Shown: positions 23,888-32,304 of the stretch, piece by piece
How positions within the stretch are numbered: the stretch's first letter is position 1
How the letters are laid out: every line of letters begins with the position of its first letter
Source: Flavobacteriales bacterium
GTDB taxonomy: Bacteria > Bacteroidota > Bacteroidia > Flavobacteriales_D > Sanyastnellaceae
DNA: 64,000 bases
NCBI GenBank assembly: GCA_018402085.1
Contig: JAGYJM010000002.1
Location: forward strand, 3,115,501 to 3,179,500
Reading direction: 5' to 3'
The notes under the pieces: generated by a model
Told to the model about the DNA's origin: nothing
Databases searched by the model: none
The model's input: the letters and a program-made list of their open reading frames with translations, nothing else
Made by a program: the position numbers and the translations under genes

Positions 23888-26800
23888 TCAATGTTGAACA
23901 ATCACGCGGTGATGCACCATACGTTCACCGTCTCTCAGGGTGATCATGTACACACCCGACGAGAATTCTGCAACATCCAGTCTCATGGTTTGCTGATCGC
24001 TGTTCCATTCAGTGCTCAAGACGGTTTGTCCGATCGCGTTGATCATGCGTACTTCCGTCTTTGCGGGCAGCTTTCCTTCGAGTGTCAGGGTGGTGCTGGC
24101 CGGGTTCGGGTACACACGAGCGAGGTTCAGTTCCTGCTCGTTCACGCCAACCGGACAATCGATACCCGGGAAGGTGATCGAACACTCATCCAGCGACTGG
24201 GAGGTGATGCTCACATCTACGATACTGCCTTCTGTGAACGGGCCATACTGGATGGTTCCGGTCTGTGATAGCACTGTGGCGTTTCCATTGGTGTTGTTGG
24301 TGATCAGGTATGGGGCTCCGTTTCCGATGTTGGTGCAATTCACTTCGATGAAGAACTGATTGTCACCATCAGCGCAACCGCTCTCAACCACCGAAACCGT
24401 TGGTAGAATACATTCAAAAATGCAGCTGCCGTCATCGATCGTCGCCTCCGGATCGTAGTTCAATGCCGTGGGGTCGGTACACCCGGCGCAGGAAACAAAT
24501 TCGCAGCTACCGTCATCAACAGTGGCATCCGGGTTGTAGTTGCAGGCTTCCGGATCGGTGCAGCCGAGGCAGCTGAAGTCACATGAACCATCGTCAATGG
24601 TTGCCGAGTCGTCATAATTGCACGCTTCCGGATCGGTGCATCCAAGACAGCTGTAGTCACACGAGCCGTCGTCGATGGTCGCGTCAGGGTCGAAGTTACA
24701 GGCACCTACATCGGTGCAGCCAAGGCAACTTTCAAATTCACAGCTGGCATCGTCGATGGTAGCGTTAGGGTCGAAATTGCAGGCTGTAGGGTCTGTACAA
24801 CCGAGGCAGCTCACAAACTCACAGCTGCCGTCGTCAATGGTCGCGTTCGGATCGAAGTTACAGGCCGTTTCATCCGTACAACCGGCACACGAAAGGAACT
24901 CGCAACTGCCGTCGTCGTCTGTTGCATTCGGGTTATAATTGCAAGCGGTAGGATCCGTGCAGCCCTGGCAGGAGAAATCACAGGAGCCATCGTCGATTGT
25001 AGCGGTGGGGTCGAAATTGCATGCCCCGGGGTCGGTACAACCGAGACAGCTAAAGTCGCACGAGCCATCATCAATGGTCGCGGTTGGGTCGAAGTTACAA
25101 GCGTTCTGGTTGGTGCAACCTGCGCAACTTACAAACTCGCAGCTACCGTCATCAACCGTCGCATCTTCATTGAAGTTACAGGCCTCCGGATTGGTACAAC
25201 CCGGCACATCGTAAACACAGGAGCCGTCATCGATGGTCGCATCCGGATTATAGTTTGATGCCTGGGGATCGGTACAACCGGCGATTTCGCCAACACAGCC
25301 GTTGTTTGGCGGAAGGTTTCCGTCACACACTCCGAACGGGTCTGCCCCACCGCCGATATCGCCGCAGTCAAAGCCCCAGGTGTCGCAGTTGAAGTCAACC
25401 GGCTGGCCATCCCAGTCGAACGAGCCGTCGTCAGCAAAGCCATCGCCAATCCAGCTGAGCACACCAATACTGTGTTGTGTTCCGGCGCAGTCGCAGATCT
25501 GAGGTTCATTATCACAGTTACCATTTTGCCAAGTGAAGGTTGGGGAAGTGGTACCGTCTTCGGTTACGTAGTAAAATTCATACGTCGCCTCAGCGGTGGT
25601 GTTGGTGAATATGATTCCGTTGTCGTTATCTGCCAGGATATCAAGGTCTATGAGATTAAAGCAGTCAAAGCCTTCTCCGTTGACCTGAACACAGAGTTCA
25701 CTGACGACGCAATCACCTGCAATATCAAAGTCGAAGCCGATCACCGGAAGAATGCCAAAACCGTCGCCTGTATCAATGCAGGGCTCTTGCGAAAGGGTTA
25801 GCCCGAGCGGTCCGCAAGCGCTGACTCCACATCCGTTATTCGGGGGCAGGTTACCGTTACAGACGCCGAATGGGTCATCAATCGGGCCGATGTCACCACA
25901 ATCAAAGCCCCAGGTAGCGCAGTTGAAATCTACCGGCTGTCCTTCCCAGTTAAACGAGCCGTCATCTTCGAAGCCATCTCCCAGCCAGTCAAGAACGCCC
26001 AGGGTATGCTGTGTACCTGCGCAATCGCAAACAAGCTCGTCAGAGCTGCAATTTCCGGAGCTGTAATTAAAGGTACCTGAGGTTGAGCCGTCAGATAGGG
26101 TGAATGAGAACGAATAATTGACGTTGGGGTCTAAGGTCAGGTTAACGGTTTCTCCGCTTGCAAGAATAATTGGGGTTTGAAGTCCGGGTAAATTGATGCA
26201 CTCCGGCGCAGCGCCGTCAGCAGACGCACAGATGTCTTCAACGGTGCAATTTCCGGTAAAATTGAACAGCACCTCCACTTGTGGCACCAGGTCGCCGAAT
26301 CCGTTATCTGTGCAGGGCAATTCAGTAAAACTCATATCGAGGTTACCACACCCTGTTTCTTCTACACAGAAGTCGAAGGAGGCCTGGTCGCCATAATTGG
26401 CCGCCCCCATTTCAACCACAATATCACCTCCCGGGTTGGTGATAAAGAAGTCGCCGTCAACGCCACAAGAACCCTCTTCCGTGCCTGCGAGCCCGTCACC
26501 GAAGGCATCAAAAATCGTAAAGGTGAAACACCCTTCGCCGAGGCAGATTTCTTCGAAGTAGGTCTGAATGTCTTCAGGAAAAACATCCACATAGGGCCCA
26601 CCTGAGGCCACTATCTGGTTAGCGGAATTGCGCACCTCCCAGGTCACTTCCGAACCGAAGCAGTCAGGAGTAATCGTGAGGATGTGCAGGGCCTGGGTAC
26701 AGTCTTCTTCTTCTTCAACGGTCCAGCCGATGTCTTCCATCAGTCCGAGAATAATGGGTCCGGGGTCATGGTTGGCTTCGCCGGGCGCCAGAAAGGGCGT

Positions 26801-27694
26801 CATCAGTGAGTTGGGATTGCCCGGGCTATAGGTTGACTCATCGAGGTGAGAATAGCTCGAGCCTCCGTTCCAAGTGTCAGGCGCAAAAATACTTGGTTCA
26901 ACACCGCTGTTGTTGCCCACGGCAACAGGGCCGTTCCAGAAAAGGTCTTCGCCGGTGAGTTGGTTTCCGAGTGCGAATGTGCCGTCGCCAAAACTGAAAA
27001 TCGGGGTGTTTTGTCCGTTTTCGATAAAAGAGTCATAGATCGAAGGTAGCGGGTCAAAAAGCCAGAAGCCCACACCGTTATCCACCGTTGCAGACCCGAT
27101 CACTCCGAGCCCATGCCCGAGTTCGTGAAGGACTACTGTTACAAAGTCATACTGACCAAAGCCCGGGTTACCATCGAGGCCGAAGTACCAGTTGGTGGTG
27201 CTGTTGAAGGTGGCAGAAATATCATAAGACCCGGGGTCGAGGTCGAATCCGGCGATCTTATCAGCGAGTGCTGCGGGGTAGTACGTGTTTGGGTCGGGGT
27301 TTCCGGCGAAGTTGATGAAAAAGCCTTCTGCACCGGCAAACCCGAGTGTTCCACCACCGATCGACTCCCAATTGGCTTCGAGCTGGATGGGGACATCAGA
27401 GGTAAGCAGCGATGCCCAGATATCAACCGCATACTGAAATGCGGTTTGCGCCGCCGGTGTGAAGCCGTTGTAGTCTACGTTGATAATGACGTCGCGGGGT
27501 TGTCCGGGTGAGAAGCTCTCCGGGGGCGGGATGAAAGAGTCATGCTGAATACCGGTTCCGATGAGGCCTTTGCAGCCTTCGTGACCGCATTGCATGTGCT
27601 TAGGCATTCCAAAATACTGCTGGGCCTGCAGCGTAAGTGCTGCAATCAGGGACGCACCTGTCAGAGCAAGGTGCATCAACGTTTTCGTTGTCAT
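23888..27694 (-). CDS. Secreted zincin-like metalloprotease with 11 Cys-rich repeats and T9SS type A sorting domain
   Basis: A protein of 1268 aa. Signal peptide about 1-25. Residues about 65-330 look like a reprolysin/matrixin-type zincin with H190-E-x-x-H194-x-x-G197, but the third ligand position (200) is Gly, not His. Two near-duplicate Cys-rich modules follow (each has CDCAGTQH, GDGF.DDGSF, PVDFNC and GNLPPNNGC). Then eleven repeats GCTDP.ACN(F/Y).P.AT.DDGSC (about 810-1096). The C-terminal type A T9SS domain (about 1195-1268) has VYPNPAS and GVYMITLRDG. Exported by T9SS and held at the surface or released. Whether it is an active protease is uncertain, given the missing ligand. Confidence 0.87.
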   Translation of the reverse strand: MTTKTLMHLALTGASLIAALTLQAQQYFGMPKHMQCGHEGCKGLIGTGIQHDSFIPPPESFSPGQPRDVIINVDYNGFTPAAQTAFQYAVDIWASLLTSDVPIQLEANWESIGGGTLGFAGAEGFFINFAGNPDPNTYYPAALADKIAGFDLDPGSYDISATFNSTTNWYFGLDGNPGFGQYDFVTVVLHELGHGLGVIGSATVDNGVGFWLFDPLPSIYDSFIENGQNTPIFSFGDGTFALGNQLTGEDLFWNGPVAVGNNSGVEPSIFAPDTWNGGSSYSHLDESTYSPGNPNSLMTPFLAPGEANHDPGPIILGLMEDIGWTVEEEEDCTQALHILTITPDCFGSEVTWEVRNSANQIVASGGPYVDVFPEDIQTYFEEICLGEGCFTFTIFDAFGDGLAGTEEGSCGVDGDFFITNPGGDIVVEMGAANYGDQASFDFCVEETGCGNLDMSFTELPCTDNGFGDLVPQVEVLFNFTGNCTVEDICASADGAAPECINLPGLQTPIILASGETVNLTLDPNVNYSFSFTLSDGSTSGTFNYSSGNCSSDELVCDCAGTQHTLGVLDWLGDGFEDDGSFNWEGQPVDFNCATWGFDCGDIGPIDDPFGVCNGNLPPNNGCGVSACGPLGLTLSQEPCIDTGDGFGILPVIGFDFDIAGDCVVSELCVQVNGEGFDCFNLIDLDILADNDNGIIFTNTTAEATYEFYYVTEDGTTSPTFTWQNGNCDNEPQICDCAGTQHSIGVLSWIGDGFADDGSFDWDGQPVDFNCDTWGFDCGDIGGGADPFGVCDGNLPPNNGCVGEIAGCTDPQASNYNPDATIDDGSCVYDVPGCTNPEACNFNEDATVDDGSCEFVSCAGCTNQNACNFDPTATIDDGSCDFSCLGCTDPGACNFDPTATIDDGSCDFSCQGCTDPTACNYNPNATDDDGSCEFLSCAGCTDETACNFDPNATIDDGSCEFVSCLGCTDPTACNFDPNATIDDASCEFESCLGCTDVGACNFDPDATIDDGSCDYSCLGCTDPEACNYDDSATIDDGSCDFSCLGCTDPEACNYNPDATVDDGSCEFVSCAGCTDPTALNYDPEATIDDGSCIFECILPTVSVVESGCADGDNQFFIEVNCTNIGNGAPYLITNNTNGNATVLSQTGTIQYGPFTEGSIVDVSITSQSLDECSITFPGIDCPVGVNEQELNLARVYPNPASTTLTLEGKLPAKTEVRMINAIGQTVLSTEWNSDQQTMRLDVAEFSSGVYMITLRDGERMVHHRVIVQH
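24406..25264 (-). repeat. Tandem coding repeat, 11 units of about 75-80 bp
   Basis: DNA encoding the eleven GCTD..ACN...ATIDDGSC units. Adjacent units keep long identical stretches (such as ATCGTCGATGGTCGC-type blocks), showing internal expansion. It is coding in one frame throughout and lacks CRISPR-like spacers. Confidence 0.9.
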
Positions 27695-27714
27695 AGATCG
27701 TGATTCTTGCGTGG

Positions 27715-27722
27715 CAAAAGTA
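27715..27722 (-). promoter_or_regulatory. -7 box of the zincin-like gene
   Basis: Minus strand TACTTTTG, exact TAnnTTTG match, 20 bases before the ATG at 27694. Confidence 0.6.
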
Positions 27723-27829
27723 GAATTATCCTGAAAGACACTGACAGAATAATCAGGTAAGCATTGATTTCTCAGAGCGGTAGCGAACTTTATGGCTCAG
27801 GAGTAGAGTGTGCGTTACCGATCGTGTTC

Positions 27830-27850
27830 GCATCCGCCGCTTTCGCGGCG
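27830..27850 (-). repeat. Dispersed GATGC hairpin repeat (intergenic copy)
   Basis: Minus strand CGCCGC GAAA GCGGCG GATGC, same as the copies at 4576 and 58440. It lies in the 287-base spacer between divergent genes; nothing else but the two promoters was seen there. Confidence 0.65.
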
Positions 27851-27964
27851 CAAAAAGAGAACTCTAAACACGAATTCGCTCCGGCTGTTACATCGGCACA
27901 GCTGAAAAACGGCTTATTGAACAGAATGCGAGCCGTTACGAATAGGAAATCCTGCGCGATGCAG

Positions 27965-27972
27965 TAAATTTG
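27965..27972 (+). promoter_or_regulatory. -7 box of the polyprenyl synthase operon
   Basis: TAAATTTG, exact TAnnTTTG match. It ends only 9 bases before the ATG at 27982, so the mRNA would have almost no leader. Confidence 0.55.
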
Positions 27973-27981
27973 ATCCCTCTA

Positions 27982-28956
27982 ATGGGCACGGTTACCGACA
28001 TTAAGGCACCAATTGCCGCAGAAATGGACCGCTTCGAGACGCACTTCCGCAGTGCGATGAAGAGCGACACCCCGTTGCTCGATAAAATCACCCATTACAT
28101 TATTAAGCGCAAGGGCAAGCAGATGCGACCGATGTTCGTGTTTTTGTCAGCCAAGCTCTGTGGCGGCGTCACGGATGCCACCTACACGGCTGCATCGCTG
28201 ATTGAGCTGTTGCACACCGCCACCCTTGTGCACGATGATGTGGTGGATGATGCTTACCAGCGCCGCAGTTTTTTTAGTATCAATGCACTCTGGAAAAACA
28301 AAATTGCTGTATTGGTGGGCGATTACCTGCTTTCGCGCGGTCTTCTGATGTCTGTAGACAATGGCGAGTTCAATCTCCTGCGCATCGTTAGCAATGCGGT
28401 GCGCGAAATGAGTGAAGGTGAGCTGCTGCAGATCGAGAAAGCGCGTAAACTCAACATTGATGAATCGGTGTATTTTGAGATCATTCGCCGCAAAACCGCT
28501 TCGCTGATTGCCTCTTGCTGTCAGTCAGGTGCGGCGAGTGCAGGCATGGATGAAGACACGCAGGAGCGCATGCGGCTTTTCGGTGAAAAGGTTGGGATCG
28601 CCTTTCAAATCAAAGACGACCTTTTCGATTACGGCGACGCCGAAGCGATTGGCAAACCGACGGGTATTGATATCAAAGAGCGCAAAATGACGCTGCCCTT
28701 GATCCGCGCGCTGAATCTTGCGTCTTCAACAGATCGCCGGCGTATCATTAACATTGTGAAGAACCACAATGAAAATCCGAAAAAGGTGCGTGAGGTGATT
28801 GATTATGTGATTGAGTCTGACGGACTTGAATACGCGCGCAAGGAGATGCTGGCCTATCAGGCTGAGGCGCTGGAACTGCTAGCCGGTTTTCCGGTGTCGC
28901 CGGCTCGCGCGTCGCTTGAAGAACTTGTAAATTACACCATAAACCGCAAGAAATGA
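27982..28956 (+). CDS. Polyprenyl synthetase family protein (long-chain isoprenyl diphosphate synthase)
   Basis: A protein of 324 aa from ATG 27982; a TTG at 27970 lies inside the promoter box. It adds isopentenyl units to allylic diphosphates to build the menaquinone side chain or a similar polyprenyl chain. The first Asp-rich motif is LVHDDVVDDA and the second is IKDDLFDYG. KGKQMRPMFVFLS is the substrate-binding region. The residues before the first Asp motif (TATLVHDDVVD) suit a long-chain enzyme. The stop overlaps the next start (ATGA). Confidence 0.94.
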   Translation: MGTVTDIKAPIAAEMDRFETHFRSAMKSDTPLLDKITHYIIKRKGKQMRPMFVFLSAKLCGGVTDATYTAASLIELLHTATLVHDDVVDDAYQRRSFFSINALWKNKIAVLVGDYLLSRGLLMSVDNGEFNLLRIVSNAVREMSEGELLQIEKARKLNIDESVYFEIIRRKTASLIASCCQSGAASAGMDEDTQERMRLFGEKVGIAFQIKDDLFDYGDAEAIGKPTGIDIKERKMTLPLIRALNLASSTDRRRIINIVKNHNENPKKVREVIDYVIESDGLEYARKEMLAYQAEALELLAGFPVSPARASLEELVNYTINRKK

Positions 28957-29372
28957 GAGCACTGTTGATCACGCTTTCTGCATCGGCCTTGCTGGCTTGT
29001 GGCTCTGTTGAAAGTGACGAAAAGTCGCACATCAAAGAGAAGCACGGCAACGGGCTCACCAAGACGGAATGGCGCTACAGCGGCAATGATTCATTGAATC
29101 GCACACAAGTAGAGTATCACACGAACGGCAAGGTCTTTATCTCCGGCAAAATGCGCCAGGGTGTGCGCCACGGCGAATGGAAAAGCTTTCACCCGAACGG
29201 TGCGGTCTGGAGCATACAGCATTATGATAAAGGGCGCCGCGAAGGCGAAACCCGTAACTGGTTTGAAACCGGTCAGTTGCGGTATGTCGGGCAATACAAG
29301 AGCGACGAGCGCGCAGGCTCATGGGTGTTTTTCACCGCAGAGGGCGACACAGCCCTGACACGCGAGTTTTAA
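28953..29372 (+). CDS. MORN-repeat (YwqK-like) lipoprotein
   Basis: A protein of 139 aa. A lipoprotein signal peptide with lipobox around LLACGS puts a lipid-linked Cys near residue 16. The rest holds MORN-type repeats: HTNGKVFISGKMRQG, GEWKSFHPNGAVWSIQ, GETRNWFETGQLRYVGQY, GSWVFFTAEG. Databases often name such proteins YwqK-family antitoxins, but that role is not supported here. Its start overlaps the polyprenyl synthase stop by 4 bases. Probably outer-membrane anchored; function unknown. Confidence 0.85.
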   Translation: MRALLITLSASALLACGSVESDEKSHIKEKHGNGLTKTEWRYSGNDSLNRTQVEYHTNGKVFISGKMRQGVRHGEWKSFHPNGAVWSIQHYDKGRREGETRNWFETGQLRYVGQYKSDERAGSWVFFTAEGDTALTREF

Positions 29373-29414
29373 AGTTCTGTTTCAACACCTTGTTGTTCAT
29401 GACCTCATTCTTTT

Positions 29415-29435
29415 CGCGCTAAAAAGCGCGGATGC
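29415..29435 (+). repeat. Dispersed GATGC hairpin repeat (intergenic copy)
   Basis: CGCGCT AAAA AGCGCG GATGC, perfect 6-bp stem, in the 99-base gap between the MORN lipoprotein and the glucosaminidase gene. Confidence 0.65.
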
Positions 29436-29471
29436 TACGTTTAATTTAGTAGCAATGAATGTTGTGTCGTT

Positions 29472-30452
29472 ATGAAATTGCGTCTTGCACCGGCAGCGAT
29501 AGCTGTCTTTATACCCTTTCTTTTGGCGGCCGAAAACGGCCGGATCTCTCGGGGCGAGTACATTTCGATGTGGAAAGACGAAGCTATCCAGCAGATGGTG
29601 GAGCACGGGGTTCCGGCGAGCATCACATTGGCGCAGGGTATACTCGAAAGTGGAGACGGCAATAGCGAGTTGGCCCGAAAATCGAACAACCACTTTGGCA
29701 TCAAGTGCCATAGTGACTGGAATGGCAAGAAGGTCTATCATGACGATGACCGTAAAGGAGAGTGTTTTCGAAAGTATCCTGATGCCCGCGAGTCATTTCG
29801 CGACCATTCACTGTTTCTTAAAAAGCGACGCTACGAGTCACTATTTGAACTAAAGATCACCGACTACAAGGGCTGGGCACGCGGATTGAAGAAATGCGGT
29901 TATGCGACCGATCCGAGCTATGCGCGAAGACTGATTGATCTGATTGAGCAAAACGACCTGACGCGGTTCGATGAAATCGGTCTTGACCTCATCAAGTCAG
30001 GTGGCAGCATCGCTGATGTACCGGAAGATTCGCGGGAAGAGCGTAAACGTGAGAAGCGCTCGTGGGACCGCGACGAAACACTCCCGGAGGTGGACCTGAC
30101 ACAGCACCGTGCAATCAAGGTTAGCGACAATAATATTAAGTACGTCATCGGCGAAGAGGGCGACACGTTTGAAAGCCTTGCCGAAGAACTCGAGATCATG
30201 CCGTGGCAGATCCGCAAGTACAACGACTTCAGTCGGGGTGAGAATCCGCAACCGGGCGAAATCGTCTATATCCAGCCCAAACGCTGGCGGGCCAAAGCTG
30301 ACTGGCACGTGAAGCAGGAAAGCGAAACCATGTGGGACATTTCCCAGCAGCACGGGATCAAGCTGAACAAGCTGTACCGCAAGAACAATCTGGAGCCCGG
30401 CAAAGAACCTCCTGCCGGCACGAAGTTGTCTTTGAGGAAGCGGGTGCGGTGA
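29472..30452 (+). CDS. Glucosaminidase (FlgJ/LytG-like) with two LysM domains
   Basis: A protein of 326 aa. Signal peptide about 1-20 (ending LLAAE). Peptidoglycan N-acetylglucosaminidase domain about 28-170: ITLAQGILESGDGNSELA carries the catalytic Glu, then NNHFGIKCH and YPDARESFRDHSLFL. Two LysM cell-wall-binding domains follow (about 210-265 and 278-325; YVIGEEGDTFESLAEE, HVKQESETMWDISQQHG). It cuts glycan strands in the periplasm during growth or division. The start ATG fits the signal peptide. Confidence 0.93.
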   Translation: MKLRLAPAAIAVFIPFLLAAENGRISRGEYISMWKDEAIQQMVEHGVPASITLAQGILESGDGNSELARKSNNHFGIKCHSDWNGKKVYHDDDRKGECFRKYPDARESFRDHSLFLKKRRYESLFELKITDYKGWARGLKKCGYATDPSYARRLIDLIEQNDLTRFDEIGLDLIKSGGSIADVPEDSREERKREKRSWDRDETLPEVDLTQHRAIKVSDNNIKYVIGEEGDTFESLAEELEIMPWQIRKYNDFSRGENPQPGEIVYIQPKRWRAKADWHVKQESETMWDISQQHGIKLNKLYRKNNLEPGKEPPAGTKLSLRKRVR

Positions 30453-30990
30453 GTTGAAGGACGTTTTGTTATCGTTACGGCGGCTGCGGACATCGGCTTT
30501 AGTCTGCTGTGGAATCCCGAGATTGCCAAAGCATAATTATTCAGTGGGCCGTAGCGGCTATTTAGAAGCGATGAGAGGGCCTTTGGGTTGGGCTGGTCTT
30601 GGGTTTGGCTGGTGAAGTTTCGGGGTAGAAGAGGCTGGTTGTTTGGCGGAATTTCGTCCCGATCCCGCCGGTTCTCCACGATGATGGGCCCCTCCCCCGC
30701 CACCACCGCGCGCATTTTGGGTTGGCCTCGCAGCCAACTGCGTGCAGCAAAGTTCGCTTCCATATTGATTCGCTCAAAGCAATCGCTCCGGCACTTTACA
30801 ATTGATGCATTTCCTTTTACGAATGAACCGTAAACGCTATTCACACGACGCAAGCTACACCTTCAAAGAGCACCACTTAAGCATCCGGCTCACCCAATCA
30901 CCAGCCCGTCAGACCATAGGATCATAAGACCGTCTACCCGTCAACCACACCTCAACTGACGACTGTCATTTTACTGGCAATTCCATTTAC
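30453..30990. other. Long spacer without a convincing gene
   Basis: About 540 bases. Frames on both strands are open in places (a long minus-strand frame covers 30266-30853) but none has a credible start, domain or signal peptide, and that frame also runs into the LysM gene. There are Pro/Gly-rich, G/T-biased stretches on the plus strand (about 30560-30700). It may be a decayed gene or mobile remnant; nothing specific was recognised. Confidence 0.4.
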
Positions 30991-30998
30991 TAACTTTG
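30991..30998 (+). promoter_or_regulatory. -7 box of the hmgA-hpd operon
   Basis: TAACTTTG, exact TAnnTTTG match, followed by a leader of about 115 bases before hmgA. Confidence 0.6.
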
Positions 30999-31005
30999 TG
31001 GCATA

Positions 31006-31107
31006 TGGTTCAACCAACAAGATTCCGCACACATCCTAAGCGCAGGCAGAAGCGCAACCCTGAATGAGGCAGCGCAACATGCTGCCCCATATCCTGAAGT
31101 TGAACCA
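31006..31107 (+). promoter_or_regulatory. Structured 5' leader of hmgA (candidate cis-regulatory RNA)
   Basis: A 9-bp closing stem TGGTTCAAC (31006-31014) / GTTGAACCA (31099-31107) encloses GCGC..GCGC (about 31040-31055) and GGCAGC-GCAACAT-GCTGCC (31068-31086), like a three-way junction. The closing strand ends 14 bases before the start codon. GGTTCAACC (31007-31015) is also palindromic, so a protein operator is an alternative. Confidence 0.4.
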
Positions 31108-31121
31108 AAATATTCCTGAAC

Positions 31122-32285
31122 ATGCCTTTTTATCATACCCTTGGAAACATCCCGCACAAGCGCCACACGCAATTCCGAAAGCCTGACGGCTCCTTGTATC
31201 ACGAACAGCTTTTCGGCACGATTGGTTTCGCCGGAATGTCTTCACTGCTTTATCATGAGCATCCGCCTACGATGGTTAAAGCTGTGGGCGATTCGCTGAA
31301 CGTTGCTCCAAAAGTGGCCATATCGAAAAACATGAAGTCGATAAACCTCAACGGCTTCGGCGTGCCTCCAAAAGCAGACTACCTTGAAAGCCGCGTGCCG
31401 GTGCTCGTTAATGCTGACTGCCACATCGTACTTGCCGCACCCTCAAATTCATTGCGCGACTATTTCTACAAGAACGCAGACAGTGACGAAGTCATCTTCA
31501 TACATGAAGGAAGTGGCACGCTGCGCACTCTACTGGGAAACATCCCCTTTGCATACGGAGACTACCTCGTGGTACCACGTGGAATGATCTACCAGATCGA
31601 TTTCGATACCGCAGAAAACCGTCTTTTCATCGTAGAGTCAAGACAACCGATTTACACCCCGAAACGCTACCGCAACCACTTCGGGCAACTATTGGAGCAT
31701 TCTCCTTTCTGTGAACGTGACTTCCGTCCGCCTTCCAAGCTCGAAACCCACGACAAAAAAGGTGAGTTTATCGTGAAGGTAAAGAAAGAAGACACCTTGC
31801 ACACATACACCTATGCTTCGCATCCCTTTGATGTGATTGGGTGGGACGGCTACAACTACCCCTACGCCTTCTCCATACATGACTTTGAGCCGATCACCGG
31901 ACGTGTGCACCAGCCACCTCCGGTGCACCAGACCTTCGAAACAGGCGGTTTTGTGATCTGCAGCTTTTGTCCGCGTCTCTATGACTACCACCCAAAATCC
32001 ATTCCCGCGCCCTACAACCACAGCAATATTGATTCTGACGAAGTGCTGTACTATGTAGATGGTGACTTTATGAGCCGTAATAATATAGGCAAGGGAATGA
32101 TCACACTGCACCCAGCCGGTATTCCACATGGCCCTCACCCGGGTGCTTACGAGCGCAGCATAGGTAAAACCGAAACAGAAGAATTGGCCGTGATGGTAGA
32201 TACCTTCAGGCCACTTCAGGTCACCGAACAGGCTCTCGCCCTCGAAAACCCCGATTATTACCGCTCCTGGATCAGCGAAGATTAA
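31122..32285 (+). CDS. hmgA: Homogentisate 1,2-dioxygenase
   Basis: A protein of 387 aa. Fe(II) enzyme that opens the ring of homogentisate to maleylacetoacetate in tyrosine/phenylalanine breakdown. Family features: cupin-type metal region with HSNIDSDEVLYY (about residue 300) and HPAGIPHGPHPG (about residue 330), plus FDVIGWDGYNYPYAF and VHQTFETGGFVICSF. It is somewhat shorter than the animal enzyme, in line with the bacterial group. It is followed 19 bases later by hpd, which makes its substrate. The later enzymes (maleylacetoacetate isomerase, fumarylacetoacetase) are not in the window. The start MPFYHTLG is the usual one. Confidence 0.95.
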   Translation: MPFYHTLGNIPHKRHTQFRKPDGSLYHEQLFGTIGFAGMSSLLYHEHPPTMVKAVGDSLNVAPKVAISKNMKSINLNGFGVPPKADYLESRVPVLVNADCHIVLAAPSNSLRDYFYKNADSDEVIFIHEGSGTLRTLLGNIPFAYGDYLVVPRGMIYQIDFDTAENRLFIVESRQPIYTPKRYRNHFGQLLEHSPFCERDFRPPSKLETHDKKGEFIVKVKKEDTLHTYTYASHPFDVIGWDGYNYPYAFSIHDFEPITGRVHQPPPVHQTFETGGFVICSFCPRLYDYHPKSIPAPYNHSNIDSDEVLYYVDGDFMSRNNIGKGMITLHPAGIPHGPHPGAYERSIGKTETEELAVMVDTFRPLQVTEQALALENPDYYRSWISED

Positions 32286-32304
32286 CCCCTTAAAACGAAA
32301 AGAA

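Noticed and set aside
24406-25264. CRISPR-like regular repeats
   Set aside because: The units are contiguous coding repeats of about 75-80 bp in one frame (GCTD..DDGSC), with no spacers and no cas genes.
28953-29372. Antitoxin role for the YwqK-like protein
   Set aside because: It has a lipoprotein signal peptide and no toxin gene beside it; only the MORN-type repeats support the name.
30266-30853. 195-aa minus-strand open frame
   Set aside because: It runs into the LysM glucosaminidase gene on the opposite strand, lacks domains and has poor protein character.
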